DNA of 25,748 bases from positions 1 through 25,748 of the IMG/VR virus record IMGVR_UViG_3300015371_000155, one strand, 5' to 3'. Position numbers and translations under genes: made by a program. Numbering within the stretch: position 1 is the stretch's first letter; each line of letters opens with the position of its first letter. Source of the DNA: a virus. Under the pieces are notes generated by a model. It saw nothing but the letters and a program-made list of their open reading frames with translations, was not told the DNA's origin and made no database searches. Shown here piece by piece: positions 1 to 4,831 of the stretch.

Positions 1-469
1 AGACCTCGTATGGCGTGACGTCCTGGATCTGACGCGCCTCGTCGACCACGACACCGGCCGGCGACATGCCCTGCAGCTGCTGCTTCTTGATCTCGTCCTG
101 GACCTCGGCGAGGAGACTGGCCGGCATCACGGCGTTGGTGAAGTTGGCCGCCTTGACCGCGTCCGTTGCGATCTCGAACAGGAGATCCGAGTAGGCCTCC
201 GTGGTCTGGAACTCCTCGAAGGCGCCGACCGGCTTGACGAACTCGTCACCGCGTCGGATGCCGAAGGAGTGCCGCAGGATGTCGTCGAACGTCTCGAGGA
301 TCTCGCCGCCCTTGGCGTTGGGCTTCTGGATCCGTTCGATCTTCTTCGAGAAGCCGGCGTCCTCCGAGAACTCGAGCTTCAGGAGCTCCGCCTTCGTCAT
401 GTTGAAGTAGAAGTCCTTGGTGATCGGATTTCCGTCGATGTCCGCGTACGTCATGGTCTTCTTGAGCAT
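1..469 (-). CDS. Tail-assembly-chaperone-like protein (partial)
   Basis: The frame opens with ATG at 469 behind GAAAGAGA and runs off the left edge without a stop, giving 156 visible residues. The protein starts MLKKTMTYADIDGNP and contains FYFNMTKAELLKLEFS, later AYSDLLFEIATDA and FTNAVMP. From memory, this pattern (a short beta N-terminus, F-N-x-T-K-x-E-L, then a helical region ending in a FxNxxxP motif) is that of small proteins encoded before the tape measure in many siphoviruses and called tail assembly chaperones. Here it lies far from the tape measure, after the small-gene cassettes, and another chaperone-like gene already occupies the tail module. The visible C-terminus is rich in Q, E and K. 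It could instead be a structural protein of unknown role. No promoter element of the type seen at 787 is present in the 61 bases upstream; a terminator hairpin is. Confidence 0.5.
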   Translation of the reverse strand, partial: MLKKTMTYADIDGNPITKDFYFNMTKAELLKLEFSEDAGFSKKIERIQKPNAKGGEILETFDDILRHSFGIRRGDEFVKPVGAFEEFQTTEAYSDLLFEIATDAVKAANFTNAVMPASLLAEVQDEIKKQQLQGMSPAGVVVDEARQIQDVTPYEV

Positions 470-490
470 GGTTCTCTTTCTGGAAGAAAT

Positions 491-522
491 GGAAAACCTA
501 AAGCCCTTGTGGGGGCTCTAGG
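491..522 (-). terminator. Rho-independent terminator after the 76-aa gene
   Basis: On the minus strand, stem CCTAGAGCCC (522-513) pairs with GGGCTTTAGG (506-497), with one G-U pair and a six-base loop, and is followed by TTTTCC. It begins 9 bases after the stop codon of the 76-aa gene. The stem and loop are close copies of those at 2363, 2663 and 2972. Confidence 0.85.
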
Positions 523-530
523 CTTTGAGG

Positions 531-761
531 TCAGTTCTCGGTGGATTCCGAGTCTTCGAGGTCCGTGATGACGTGGATCTTCTCCTCGTCGGCCTTCCGG
601 ATGGAACGGGCCTTCTTGACGATGAAGCCGATCGAAGCGACCATGACGGCGCCGGCAATGGCACCGCCGATGATGGCAGCGGTCGAGTTCGGGGTCTCGA
701 GGTCCGTGTCCTGGGAGGGGACGATGGAGTCGACGTTGGTCTCGACGGGGGTCTCAGACAT
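531..761 (-). CDS. Small single-span membrane protein, 76 aa
   Basis: ATG at 761 follows CTGAAAGGAACCACC, a good ribosome site; an in-frame upstream extension to 944 would cross the promoter and overlap the preceding gene, so the short start is preferred. The protein has an acidic and T/S-rich N-terminus (residues 1-26), one hydrophobic helix of about 20 residues with G/A-rich packing (about 28-48, ending FIV), a KKARSIRK basic stop-transfer segment, and an acidic tail. The positive-inside rule places the C-terminus in the cytoplasm. It is a self-contained cassette with its own promoter (787-817) and terminator (491-522). I do not recognise the family. By analogy with other phage morons it may modify the host envelope or exclude other phages, but nothing in the sequence shows that directly. 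Confidence 0.8.
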   Translation of the reverse strand: MSETPVETNVDSIVPSQDTDLETPNSTAAIIGGAIAGAVMVASIGFIVKKARSIRKADEEKIHVITDLEDSESTEN

Positions 762-786
762 GGTGGTTCCTTTCAGAGGTGAATGA

Positions 787-817
787 GGTCTCATTATAGG
801 GGCGGTAATTTCTGCGA
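787..817 (-). promoter_or_regulatory. Cassette promoter P1 (TCGC-N15-TATAAT-GAGACC)
   Basis: Minus strand: TCGC (817-814), 15 bases, perfect TATAAT (798-793), then GAGACC. It sits between the stop codon at 821 and the start at 761. The same arrangement with identical spacing recurs at 2628, 2937, 3185 and 3629. No TTGACA-like hexamer lies at 16-18 bases from TATAAT. The predicted leader is about 25 bases. Confidence 0.8.
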
Positions 818-820
818 GCC

Positions 821-1606
821 CTAGTGCACCTTGTAGAAGTTCCTGATGGGCTCGACGCCGTAGTCGAACGTCAGACAGGGTCGTCCGTCCGTTGCGAGGT
901 TCGTGTCGAATGACATGTCGATGAGACCGCGATCGGATCGCCATCCCATCTCGTCCGAGTGCTCGGTGTGGGGGAGACCGACCTTGTCGTAGAAATCGCT
1001 GAGTGAGGCATAGCCGTAGTTGAGCACCATGTAGTTGGTGTCGTTCATGGCCTGCTTGAGCTCTTCCATGCTGCTGTCGAAATATCGACCGGTGAACGGC
1101 TCATAGCAGAGCACGTTCCCTCCCCCGGTGATGATGATCTGCTTGTTCTCGACAGGGTCGTTGCGGAGTCGCTCCTGGTTGACCTCAGAGCGGATCTGGC
1201 TCTCCTTGGTCTCGCCCAGCTTCTCGACGACCTTCTTCTGGTACTCGTCGGCCATCCGGTTCGCCGTCACAAACGCCGATGCCATCGCTGCCGTCCGCCT
1301 CGTACCGATCTGGTTTGCGAGTACGATGCTCGTCACGGTCGCAACAGCCAAAGTCGCGGGTGGGATATAGAGCTTCCATACCAGCAACACCTTCTCCTTG
1401 TTGGTGAGCTCGTGGCGTTCGTTCGCGCCGGCGTGGATGTTGACATTGTACTGCTCGCTGTCGATCATACGAGCAGCCTTCATCGACGCTTGACCCGTCA
1501 GTACGGCTGTCGTGAGGGTTCCTGCAACCCCGATCCCCGTGAGGATATGGGGGGAGTTGTCCGCGACGTACTTCTCAGCCAGCTTGGCGATTGTCCCCAA
1601 ATTCAT
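821..1606 (-). CDS. Phage membrane protein, 261 aa (DUF6353-like)
   Basis: ATG at 1606 follows AGGAGA with a six-base gap, which favours this start over an upstream ORF extension. The protein begins MNLGTIAKLAEKYVADNSP, followed by a hydrophobic segment (about 20-45) and a second one around KLYIPPATLAVATVTSIVLA (about 85-110). A soluble part follows with NQIGTRRTAAMASAF, a helical YQKKVVEKLGETKE stretch, IIITGGGNVLCYEPFTGRYF, and a C-terminal region with YASLSDFYDKVGLP. From memory this layout matches an actinophage family known as DUF6353, whose function is not established. The length is as I recall for the family. The gene overlaps the 84-aa gene upstream by 32 bases and is the last of a four-gene cluster. 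No hairpin separates it from promoter P1, which follows the stop by four bases. Confidence 0.85.
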   Translation of the reverse strand: MNLGTIAKLAEKYVADNSPHILTGIGVAGTLTTAVLTGQASMKAARMIDSEQYNVNIHAGANERHELTNKEKVLLVWKLYIPPATLAVATVTSIVLANQIGTRRTAAMASAFVTANRMADEYQKKVVEKLGETKESQIRSEVNQERLRNDPVENKQIIITGGGNVLCYEPFTGRYFDSSMEELKQAMNDTNYMVLNYGYASLSDFYDKVGLPHTEHSDEMGWRSDRGLIDMSFDTNLATDGRPCLTFDYGVEPIRNFYKVH

Positions 1607-1829
1607 TGCGCATCTCCTGATTGATCTCGGAGACGTAGTCAGCCCACGCCTCATCTTCTTTTGCCTTGCGAAGTGCTGCCTTACGCTCCAGGATCCGGAG
1701 AGCGCGAGCGTGGATTTCCTTCTTCCTCTTTCGCTCCTGAAAATGCCAGTGGAGTTCAGTGATAGCCCAGGCGGCAACGAGGCCGAAGAAGAATATGCCC
1801 CCACAGATCAAATTTCGGATCATGTCCAT
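1575..1829 (-). CDS. Small membrane protein, 84 aa
   Basis: ATG at 1829 follows AGAAGGGG with a seven-base spacer; a second ATG two codons later is possible. Residues 4-25 (RNLICGGIFFFGLVAAWAI) form one transmembrane helix, followed by a strongly basic, probably helical region (HFQERKRKKEIHARALRILE) and an acidic-mixed tail. This predicts an N-out, C-in topology. It lies between the 53-aa lysine-rich gene and the 261-aa membrane protein and overlaps the latter, suggesting coupled translation. No family is recognised. Confidence 0.75.
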   Translation of the reverse strand: MDMIRNLICGGIFFFGLVAAWAITELHWHFQERKRKKEIHARALRILERKAALRKAKEDEAWADYVSEINQEMRNEFGDNRQAG

Positions 1830-1846
1830 CGCTGAACCCCTTCTGG

Positions 1847-2008
1847 TTAGAGACCGAAAAGTTTGCCCAACTTCTTGAGTTGGTTTTCCGTATCTTCGTT
1901 CGCGCCGCTTCCGCCCTTGGCGGCCTTCTGGTTCTTGGCCTTGGAGTTCCGGCCGGCCTTGCTGATGTTCTTGTCGTCACCGTGCTTGGTGGGCTTGGGC
2001 TTGGCCAT
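1847..2008 (-). CDS. Lysine-rich small protein, 53 aa
   Basis: This frame is shorter than common ORF cut-offs. ATG at 2008 overlaps the stop of the helix-turn-helix gene by one base (TGATG), a typical translational-coupling junction, and the frame ends with TAA at 1849-1847. The protein starts MAKPKPTKHGDDKNISKAG, continues with KAKNQKAAKGG and ends LKKLGKLFGL. It is about one quarter lysine, low in complexity, and probably disordered apart from a short amphipathic C-terminal helix. Such basic peptides often bind nucleic acid, but that is only inference. Conservation of the exact start/stop overlap and consistent codon use support it as real. Confidence 0.7.
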   Translation of the reverse strand: MAKPKPTKHGDDKNISKAGRNSKAKNQKAAKGGSGANEDTENQLKKLGKLFGL

Positions 2009-2343
2009 CAGGCAACCACTTTCTGTTTGGCTCTCAGAGGAATATCGTTCCGGTGCAGTACTCGGTACACCGTCTTGTGGGTGATCTGGAACATCTCGGC
2101 GATATCGTACGGTCCGAACCTGGTCATGGTGTAGACATCGATGATCTGCCGTTCCATCTCGGCGCCCATCCAGACGTTCCCGCCCCGACCGATGCCGGGA
2201 TTCAGCGTGTTGGGATGCTTCTTCTTGCGCTCAAGAAGTCGCTGCTGCCAGTCGCTCCAAATATGCGGCTGCGGGTTTCCGTCATTGCACACGGTCCAGT
2301 CAAGCCCTACGGGCCGGCCATGTGCGTCGTAGCGTAGCGTCAC
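2008..2343 (-). CDS. Helix-turn-helix DNA-binding protein, 111 aa
   Basis: A GTG at 2343 preceded by GAAAGAGA is the likely start. Residues 64-105 (from ERQIIDVYTMTRFGPYDIA, through FQITHKTVYRVLHRNDIP) read as a helix-turn-helix of the resolvase/sigma-like kind: helix, turn around F-G-P-Y-D-I-A, recognition helix THKTVYRVLHR. The N-terminal 60 residues resemble no domain I know; they contain LDWTVCNDG and WQQRLLERKKKHP. It heads a four-gene cluster that reads down to 821. No cassette-type promoter precedes it; a terminator hairpin (2363-2391) lies 20 bases upstream, so expression may rely on read-through or an unseen promoter. It is a candidate regulator of the nearby repeated promoters, but this is inference. 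Confidence 0.75.
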   Translation of the reverse strand: MTLRYDAHGRPVGLDWTVCNDGNPQPHIWSDWQQRLLERKKKHPNTLNPGIGRGGNVWMGAEMERQIIDVYTMTRFGPYDIAEMFQITHKTVYRVLHRNDIPLRAKQKVVA

Positions 2344-2362
2344 AGGGGTCTCTTTCGAAATG

Positions 2363-2391
2363 AAAAACCTAAACCCCGGGATGGGGTTAGG
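2363..2391 (-). terminator. Rho-independent terminator after the 68-aa gene
   Basis: Minus strand CCTAACCCC (2391-2383) pairs with GGGGTTTAGG (2377-2368) with one bulged base, followed by TTTTT (2367-2363). It lies nine bases after the stop at 2400 and is a sequence relative of the hairpins at 491, 2663 and 2972. Confidence 0.85.
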
Positions 2392-2399
2392 CTTTGAGG

Positions 2400-2606
2400 T
2401 CAGTTGTTCTTCTCGGCGAACGCTTCGGGCAGGTAGTACTCGTCGAGGTCGATGTCCTTCGAGATGAGGAACTTGTCGAACTCCTTTCGGTTGCGCTGCT
2501 GGAGGGCGATCGCTGCGATAGCGACGGCACCTGCAACATACGCAGCCTTGTTGGAGGCGATGTGGTTCTTCACCTTCGAGGGGATGGCCTTGAGGGTGTT
2601 CTGCAT
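2400..2606 (-). CDS. Small single-span membrane protein, 68 aa
   Basis: ATG at 2606 follows CTGAAAGGAAACCAATC. A basic amphipathic N-terminus (MQNTLKAIPSKVKNHIASNK) precedes one short hydrophobic helix (YVAGAVAIAAIAL, about 23-35), a basic QQRNRKEFDK patch, and an acidic C-terminus ending EAFAEKNN. It has its own promoter (2628-2660) and terminator (2363-2391). I do not recognise the family. The design resembles the other cassette proteins, although they share little sequence. Confidence 0.78.
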   Translation of the reverse strand: MQNTLKAIPSKVKNHIASNKAAYVAGAVAIAAIALQQRNRKEFDKFLISKDIDLDEYYLPEAFAEKNN

Positions 2607-2627
2607 GATTGGTTTCCTTTCAGATTA

Positions 2628-2660
2628 GGGGTCTCATTATAGGGCCCGTTTTTTCTGCGA
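2628..2660 (-). promoter_or_regulatory. Cassette promoter P2
   Basis: Minus strand TCGC (2660-2657), 15 bases including a run of A, TATAAT (2641-2636), GAGACCCC. It matches P1 and P3-P5 with no spacing change. It directly follows the terminator hairpin of the upstream cassette. Confidence 0.85.
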
Positions 2661-2662
2661 GG

Positions 2663-2690
2663 AAAACCTAAATCCCTTGTGGGGATTAGG
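2663..2690 (-). terminator. Rho-independent terminator after the 72-aa gene
   Basis: Minus strand CCTAATCCC (2690-2682) pairs with GGGATTTAGG (2676-2667) with one bulge, followed by TTTT (2666-2663). It lies twelve bases after the stop codon and a few bases before promoter P2. Confidence 0.85.
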
Positions 2691-2701
2691 CTTTGGATCT
2701 A

Positions 2702-2920
2702 CTAGTGCTTCTTCACGGTTTCGACGGTCACTTGACGCAAAGTGTCGAGAACGATTGTGCTGCCGATGATGACCACAGCTCCGATGACAGCCTTCTTGCC
2801 GACTTCGGTGATGATGGGTACGTAGTCGGCGAGAGTCTTGTTCTCGGTCTGGGCCTCTTCGGTCGGCTTCTTGTTCTTGACGAGCTTCGTCGTGGTTTGG
2901 ACGGAAAGTCGCTTGAACAT
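2702..2920 (-). CDS. Small single-span membrane protein, 72 aa
   Basis: ATG at 2920 follows GAAAGGTATATTC. The N-terminal half is polar and basic (MFKRLSVQTTTKLVKNKK, then TEEAQTENK). A hydrophobic helix at about 42-60 (KKAVIGAVVIIGSTIVLDTL) is followed by a short polar tail ending VKKH. It begins MFKR like the 95-aa cassette protein at 3611. The gene has its own promoter (2937-2969) and terminator (2663-2690). No known family is recognised; function unknown. Confidence 0.78.
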   Translation of the reverse strand: MFKRLSVQTTTKLVKNKKPTEEAQTENKTLADYVPIITEVGKKAVIGAVVIIGSTIVLDTLRQVTVETVKKH

Positions 2921-2936
2921 GAATATACCTTTCGTA

Positions 2937-2969
2937 GGGGTCTCATTATAGGCCCAGTAAATTTTGCGA
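2937..2969 (-). promoter_or_regulatory. Cassette promoter P3
   Basis: Minus strand TCGC (2969-2966), 15 bases, TATAAT (2950-2945), GAGACCCC. The TCGC block abuts the end of the upstream terminator (stem ends at 2972), so terminator and promoter form one compact junction. Confidence 0.85.
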
Positions 2970-2971
2970 AA

Positions 2972-2996
2972 CCTAAACCCCTTGTGGGGGTTTAGG
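2972..2996 (-). terminator. Rho-independent terminator after the 54-aa gene
   Basis: A perfect 10-bp stem: minus strand CCTAAACCCC (2996-2987) pairs with GGGGTTTAGG (2981-2972) around a five-base loop, followed by TTTCGC. The T run is short because it merges with promoter P3. Confidence 0.8.
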
Positions 2997-3003
2997 CGTG
3001 AGG

Positions 3004-3168
3004 TCAGAGCAGGGTCTCGTTGCGCATCCGGTTGAGCTTCTCGTTCTGCTCGGTACGCATCGCCTTGTACTTCTTGTACTCCAGTTTGGTCACCACAACG
3101 TGGTAGCCATACCAGGCCAGGAAGCCGATGACGGTGAGTGCGAGCAGGATCAGCAGCCAGTTTCGCAT
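3004..3168 (-). CDS. Small single-span membrane protein, 54 aa
   Basis: ATG at 3168 follows GAAAGGATTCATT. A longer in-frame start at 3252 would run through promoter P4 and is rejected. The protein starts MRNWLLILLALTVIGFLAWY, an uncleaved N-terminal membrane anchor or signal-like helix (about residues 4-27), followed by a basic, probably helical cytoplasmic tail (LEYKKYKAMRTEQNEKLNRM). It is below common ORF-length limits with this start. It has its own promoter (3185-3217) and terminator (2972-2996). The shape recalls phage lysis or spanin-like small proteins and superinfection-exclusion peptides, but no motif decides between them. Confidence 0.75.
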   Translation of the reverse strand: MRNWLLILLALTVIGFLAWYGYHVVVTKLEYKKYKAMRTEQNEKLNRMRNETLL

Positions 3169-3184
3169 AATGAATCCTTTCGTA

Positions 3185-3217
3185 GGGGTCTCATTATAGG
3201 CGTTGTGAAACTTGCGA
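3185..3217 (-). promoter_or_regulatory. Cassette promoter P4
   Basis: Minus strand TCGC (3217-3214), 15 bases, TATAAT (3198-3193), GAGACCCC, then TACGAAAGGA leading into the 54-aa gene. It has the same spacing as the other four copies. Confidence 0.85.
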
Positions 3218-3232
3218 CTGAAAATCCCACCC

Positions 3233-3253
3233 GGGCAATTTTCAAAAAACAAA
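3233..3253 (+). repeat. Short inverted-copy element
   Basis: The plus-strand stretch GGGCAATTTTCAAAAAACAA recurs with one mismatch on the minus strand at 25730-25711, just upstream of the small terminase gene. This copy lies between terminator T5 and promoter P4 in otherwise empty sequence (3218-3260). Its role is unknown. Confidence 0.4.
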
Positions 3254-3260
3254 GGCAGAG

Positions 3261-3297
3261 AAAAACTGAAAGACCTGTATTTCTACAGGCCTCTCAG
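3261..3297 (-). terminator. Strong rho-independent terminator after the 95-aa gene
   Basis: Minus strand stem CTGAGAGGCCTGTA (3297-3284) pairs with TACAGGTCTTTCAG (3279-3266), 14 bp with two G-U pairs, closed by a GAAA tetraloop and followed by TTTTT (3265-3261). Unlike the other cassette terminators it is not of the CCTAAA family. Confidence 0.92.
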
Positions 3298-3323
3298 CGG
3301 GATTCCTTCTGTGGGGTCGTGGT

Positions 3324-3611
3324 TCAGCGAGCTTTGAGCACGAAGCCGATCGCCTTGGACGCGACGACGCGCGTGTTCTCGGAGGCGAGGATGGCAACGA
3401 TGCCAGCCAGGTTTGCCGCGACGACGAGCTTCTCGCCATTGCTCGCACGCTTGGGCATGGTGTTCTGCTTCAGCGTGAGGAGCTTGACGAGATGTTCGTT
3501 CAGCGGGGCGTACTGGGGGGAATCGTTGTCCAGTCCTTCCATCCGGGTGATCACGTTGTCGATCGCGGAGTCGAGGCGGGGGTCAACGTACTCGGTGTTA
3601 CGCTTGAACAT
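3324..3611 (-). CDS. Small membrane-associated protein, 95 aa
   Basis: ATG at 3611 follows TTAGGAG; the start at 3638 would overlap promoter P5 and is rejected. The N-terminal 60 residues are polar and helical (MFKRNTEYVDPRLDSAIDNV, then LNEHLVKLLTLKQNTMPKRA). A moderately hydrophobic segment follows (KLVVAANLAGIVAILA, about 63-80), then a second weak one near ASKAIGFVLKAR at the C-terminus. It is the first cassette downstream of the holin and has its own promoter (3629-3661) and strong terminator (3261-3297). No family is recognised. Confidence 0.78.
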   Translation of the reverse strand: MFKRNTEYVDPRLDSAIDNVITRMEGLDNDSPQYAPLNEHLVKLLTLKQNTMPKRASNGEKLVVAANLAGIVAILASENTRVVASKAIGFVLKAR

Positions 3612-3628
3612 AATGTCTCCTAACATAG

Positions 3629-3661
3629 GGGGTCTCATTATAGGAGAAGTTTTTCTCGCGA
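3629..3661 (-). promoter_or_regulatory. Cassette promoter P5
   Basis: Minus strand TCGC (3661-3658), 15 bases, TATAAT (3642-3637), GAGACCCC. It starts four bases after the holin stop codon, so it marks the boundary between the late operon and the cassette array. No terminator hairpin is visible between the holin stop and this promoter. Confidence 0.85.
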
Positions 3662-3664
3662 CCC

Positions 3665-4021
3665 TTACTCGGGCGGAGCCACCACGGCGTCAGGCTCCAT
3701 CGGAACCTTCTTGACCTCGAGGGTGATGTGGCTCTTCTGAGCCAGCTCTTCCGGATGTACTTGGAGATCGAGTCGACCGATGAACCGAGTGTCGTCCTCG
3801 GCCACCTCGAGTGCTCCGTCAGTACCGGGCGTGTAGTTCTTCGCCGCGAGACCCAGAAGGGCACCCAGGAAGGCGTCAAGCGCCATGATCGTCCCGGACA
3901 CCTCCTGTGCCTTCGGGAGGCTCCACAGGCCCGACAGGGCCAGGTACAGTACCGCCAGTGCCGGCAGCGCTACCAGCGCCACCCACTTCAGCTTGTCGTA
4001 CGTTGCGTTGCTGAGTTTCAT
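3665..4021 (-). CDS. Phage holin (Dp-1-like), 118 aa
   Basis: ATG at 4021 follows AGGGAGAACCTAC. The protein begins MKLSNATYDKLKWVALVALP, with a first transmembrane helix at about 12-33 and a second at about 43-60 (IMALDAFLGALLGLAAKNY), separated by SGLWSLPKAQEVSGT. This N-terminal arrangement (K-x-S-N-x-x-Y-D-x-L-K-W, two helices, T-x-x-A-x-D-x-x-L-G-x-L-L-G) matches my memory of the Dp-1-type phage holin family. The extra C-terminal half, about 55 residues ending VVAPPE, is soluble and proline/acid rich. A holin forms the membrane lesion that lets endolysin reach peptidoglycan; here the amidase gene lies about 20 kb upstream at 23972-24742. The 5' half overlaps the preceding membrane-protein frame by 146 bases. 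Confidence 0.75.
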   Translation of the reverse strand: MKLSNATYDKLKWVALVALPALAVLYLALSGLWSLPKAQEVSGTIMALDAFLGALLGLAAKNYTPGTDGALEVAEDDTRFIGRLDLQVHPEELAQKSHITLEVKKVPMEPDAVVAPPE

Positions 4022-4352
4022 GTAGGTTCTCCCTGTTGAACTTCTTGCGAAGATTGATCACCAGCAACGTGGCCGTCAAATATAGCGACGCCAGGGAAAT
4101 GAACGAGAAGCACACCACGTTGATGATGAGAAGTTTCTTGAAGTCTGACGTGAAGGGCCAGAACTGAGCGTAAGCCGTGATATCGATAATCAAAGCTACC
4201 GATACTGATTGAAGTAGAACCGCACGACCCAGATGCGAGTTGTACCACGGGGCTATCAGTCCATACAACACCGGAAACAGCGTCACGCAAATCGCGGTGA
4301 CGAAGAGCATGATTCTGGTCCAGTGAAGCAAGGAATCGACGTCGCTCGGCAT
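3876..4352 (-). CDS. Multi-span membrane protein, 158 aa, overlapping the holin
   Basis: ATG at 4352 follows GAGGGGGTAAG, two bases after the upstream stop. Four hydrophobic stretches are visible: about 12-33, 43-60, 71-88 and 78-104 (IINVVCFSFISLASLYLTATLL), so three or four spans, followed by LRKKFNRENLHETQQ. YGLIAPWYNSHLGRAVLL resembles small membrane proteins often next to actinophage holins. The last 48 residues, rich in G, P, V and E (for example GTVPGPVGPVEPPEG), are read from the +1-shifted frame of the holin gene; such an overlap of 146 bases is long for this genome. The tail may simply be tolerated readthrough of an unused frame. A role as second holin or antiholin is plausible but unproven. 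Confidence 0.65.
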   Translation of the reverse strand: MPSDVDSLLHWTRIMLFVTAICVTLFPVLYGLIAPWYNSHLGRAVLLQSVSVALIIDITAYAQFWPFTSDFKKLLIINVVCFSFISLASLYLTATLLVINLRKKFNRENLHETQQRNVRQAEVGGAGSAAGTGGTVPGPVGPVEPPEGTGGVRDDHGA

Positions 4353-4354
4353 CC

Positions 4355-4546
4355 TTACCCCCTCTCTATGATGATTCGCAACTGCTCTGCGAAATGGTTT
4401 CGCTCTCGGTAGGCTTTGAGAGTTTTGGCGACTGCGCGTACTTCCGGATCTCTGTCGGCTACACGCTTCTTTGCCTTGTTGGCATCCAATATAGCTTGTT
4501 CGGACTCAACAAGGTTCTTCCTGGTCTCACGTCGGCGAAAACCCAT
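4355..4546 (-). CDS. Small charged coiled protein, 63 aa
   Basis: ATG at 4546 follows GGGAGATTC and starts two bases after the previous stop. The protein (MGFRRRETRKNLVESEQAIL to the end FAEQLRIIIERG) has no hydrophobic span and is almost entirely helical, charged and probably coiled. It resembles small conserved actinophage proteins that start MGFRRR and contain E-x-N-H-F-A; I recall no function. Its tight position between two membrane proteins in the lysis region suggests coexpression with the holin. Confidence 0.7.
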   Translation of the reverse strand: MGFRRRETRKNLVESEQAILDANKAKKRVADRDPEVRAVAKTLKAYRERNHFAEQLRIIIERG

Positions 4547-4547
4547 T

Positions 4548-4823
4548 TCATGAATCTCCCGACTTTATCTTCTCGCTGTTCGCATAGACACCAGCCAAGA
4601 ACTGTTGCGAGGTCTTGGCTACCTCCAGGAGTTCGCGAGTTTGGGCATCAGACACTGTCCTAGCGTCTCTCTCCGCCTCGTAGGCTTGACGCCATTGGTT
4701 GGCCTCGACCTTCTTATCTTCAAGAGTGGATCGAGGCACCAGGCGACCTGTAAGCACCATAAGCACTGCAAATAACAACAGCGCGGCAGGAGTTAGCCCA
4801 GCGATGGGAATGTTGTCAATCAC
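4548..4823 (-). CDS. N-terminally anchored membrane protein, 91 aa
   Basis: GTG at 4823 (reads IDNIPIAG after Met) follows TAGGAGAGCCT. One transmembrane helix (PAALLLFAVLMVLTGRLVP, about 12-30) is followed by a long polar helix (TLEDKKVEANQWRQAYEAER, then DAQTRELLEVAKTSQQFL). This arrangement, including G-R-L-V-P-R-S-T-L immediately after the membrane and an N-Q-W-R-x-A-Y-E-x-E-R-D-A-R block, is one I recall from many actinophage lysis/tail-end regions. The long helix could span the periplasm-like space or act as an i-spanin-like part. Function is not established. Confidence 0.72.
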   Translation of the reverse strand: MIDNIPIAGLTPAALLLFAVLMVLTGRLVPRSTLEDKKVEANQWRQAYEAERDARTVSDAQTRELLEVAKTSQQFLAGVYANSEKIKSGDS

Positions 4824-4831
4824 AGGCTCTC

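Noticed and set aside
2344-2362. Possible sixth promoter copy before the helix-turn-helix gene
   Set aside because: GAGACCCC is present but TATAAT and TCGC are not, and the bases are accounted for by the ribosome site GAAAGAGA.
3639-3879. 93-codon minus-strand frame at 3598-3879
   Set aside because: It crosses promoter P5 and lies in another frame inside the holin gene; no ribosome site.
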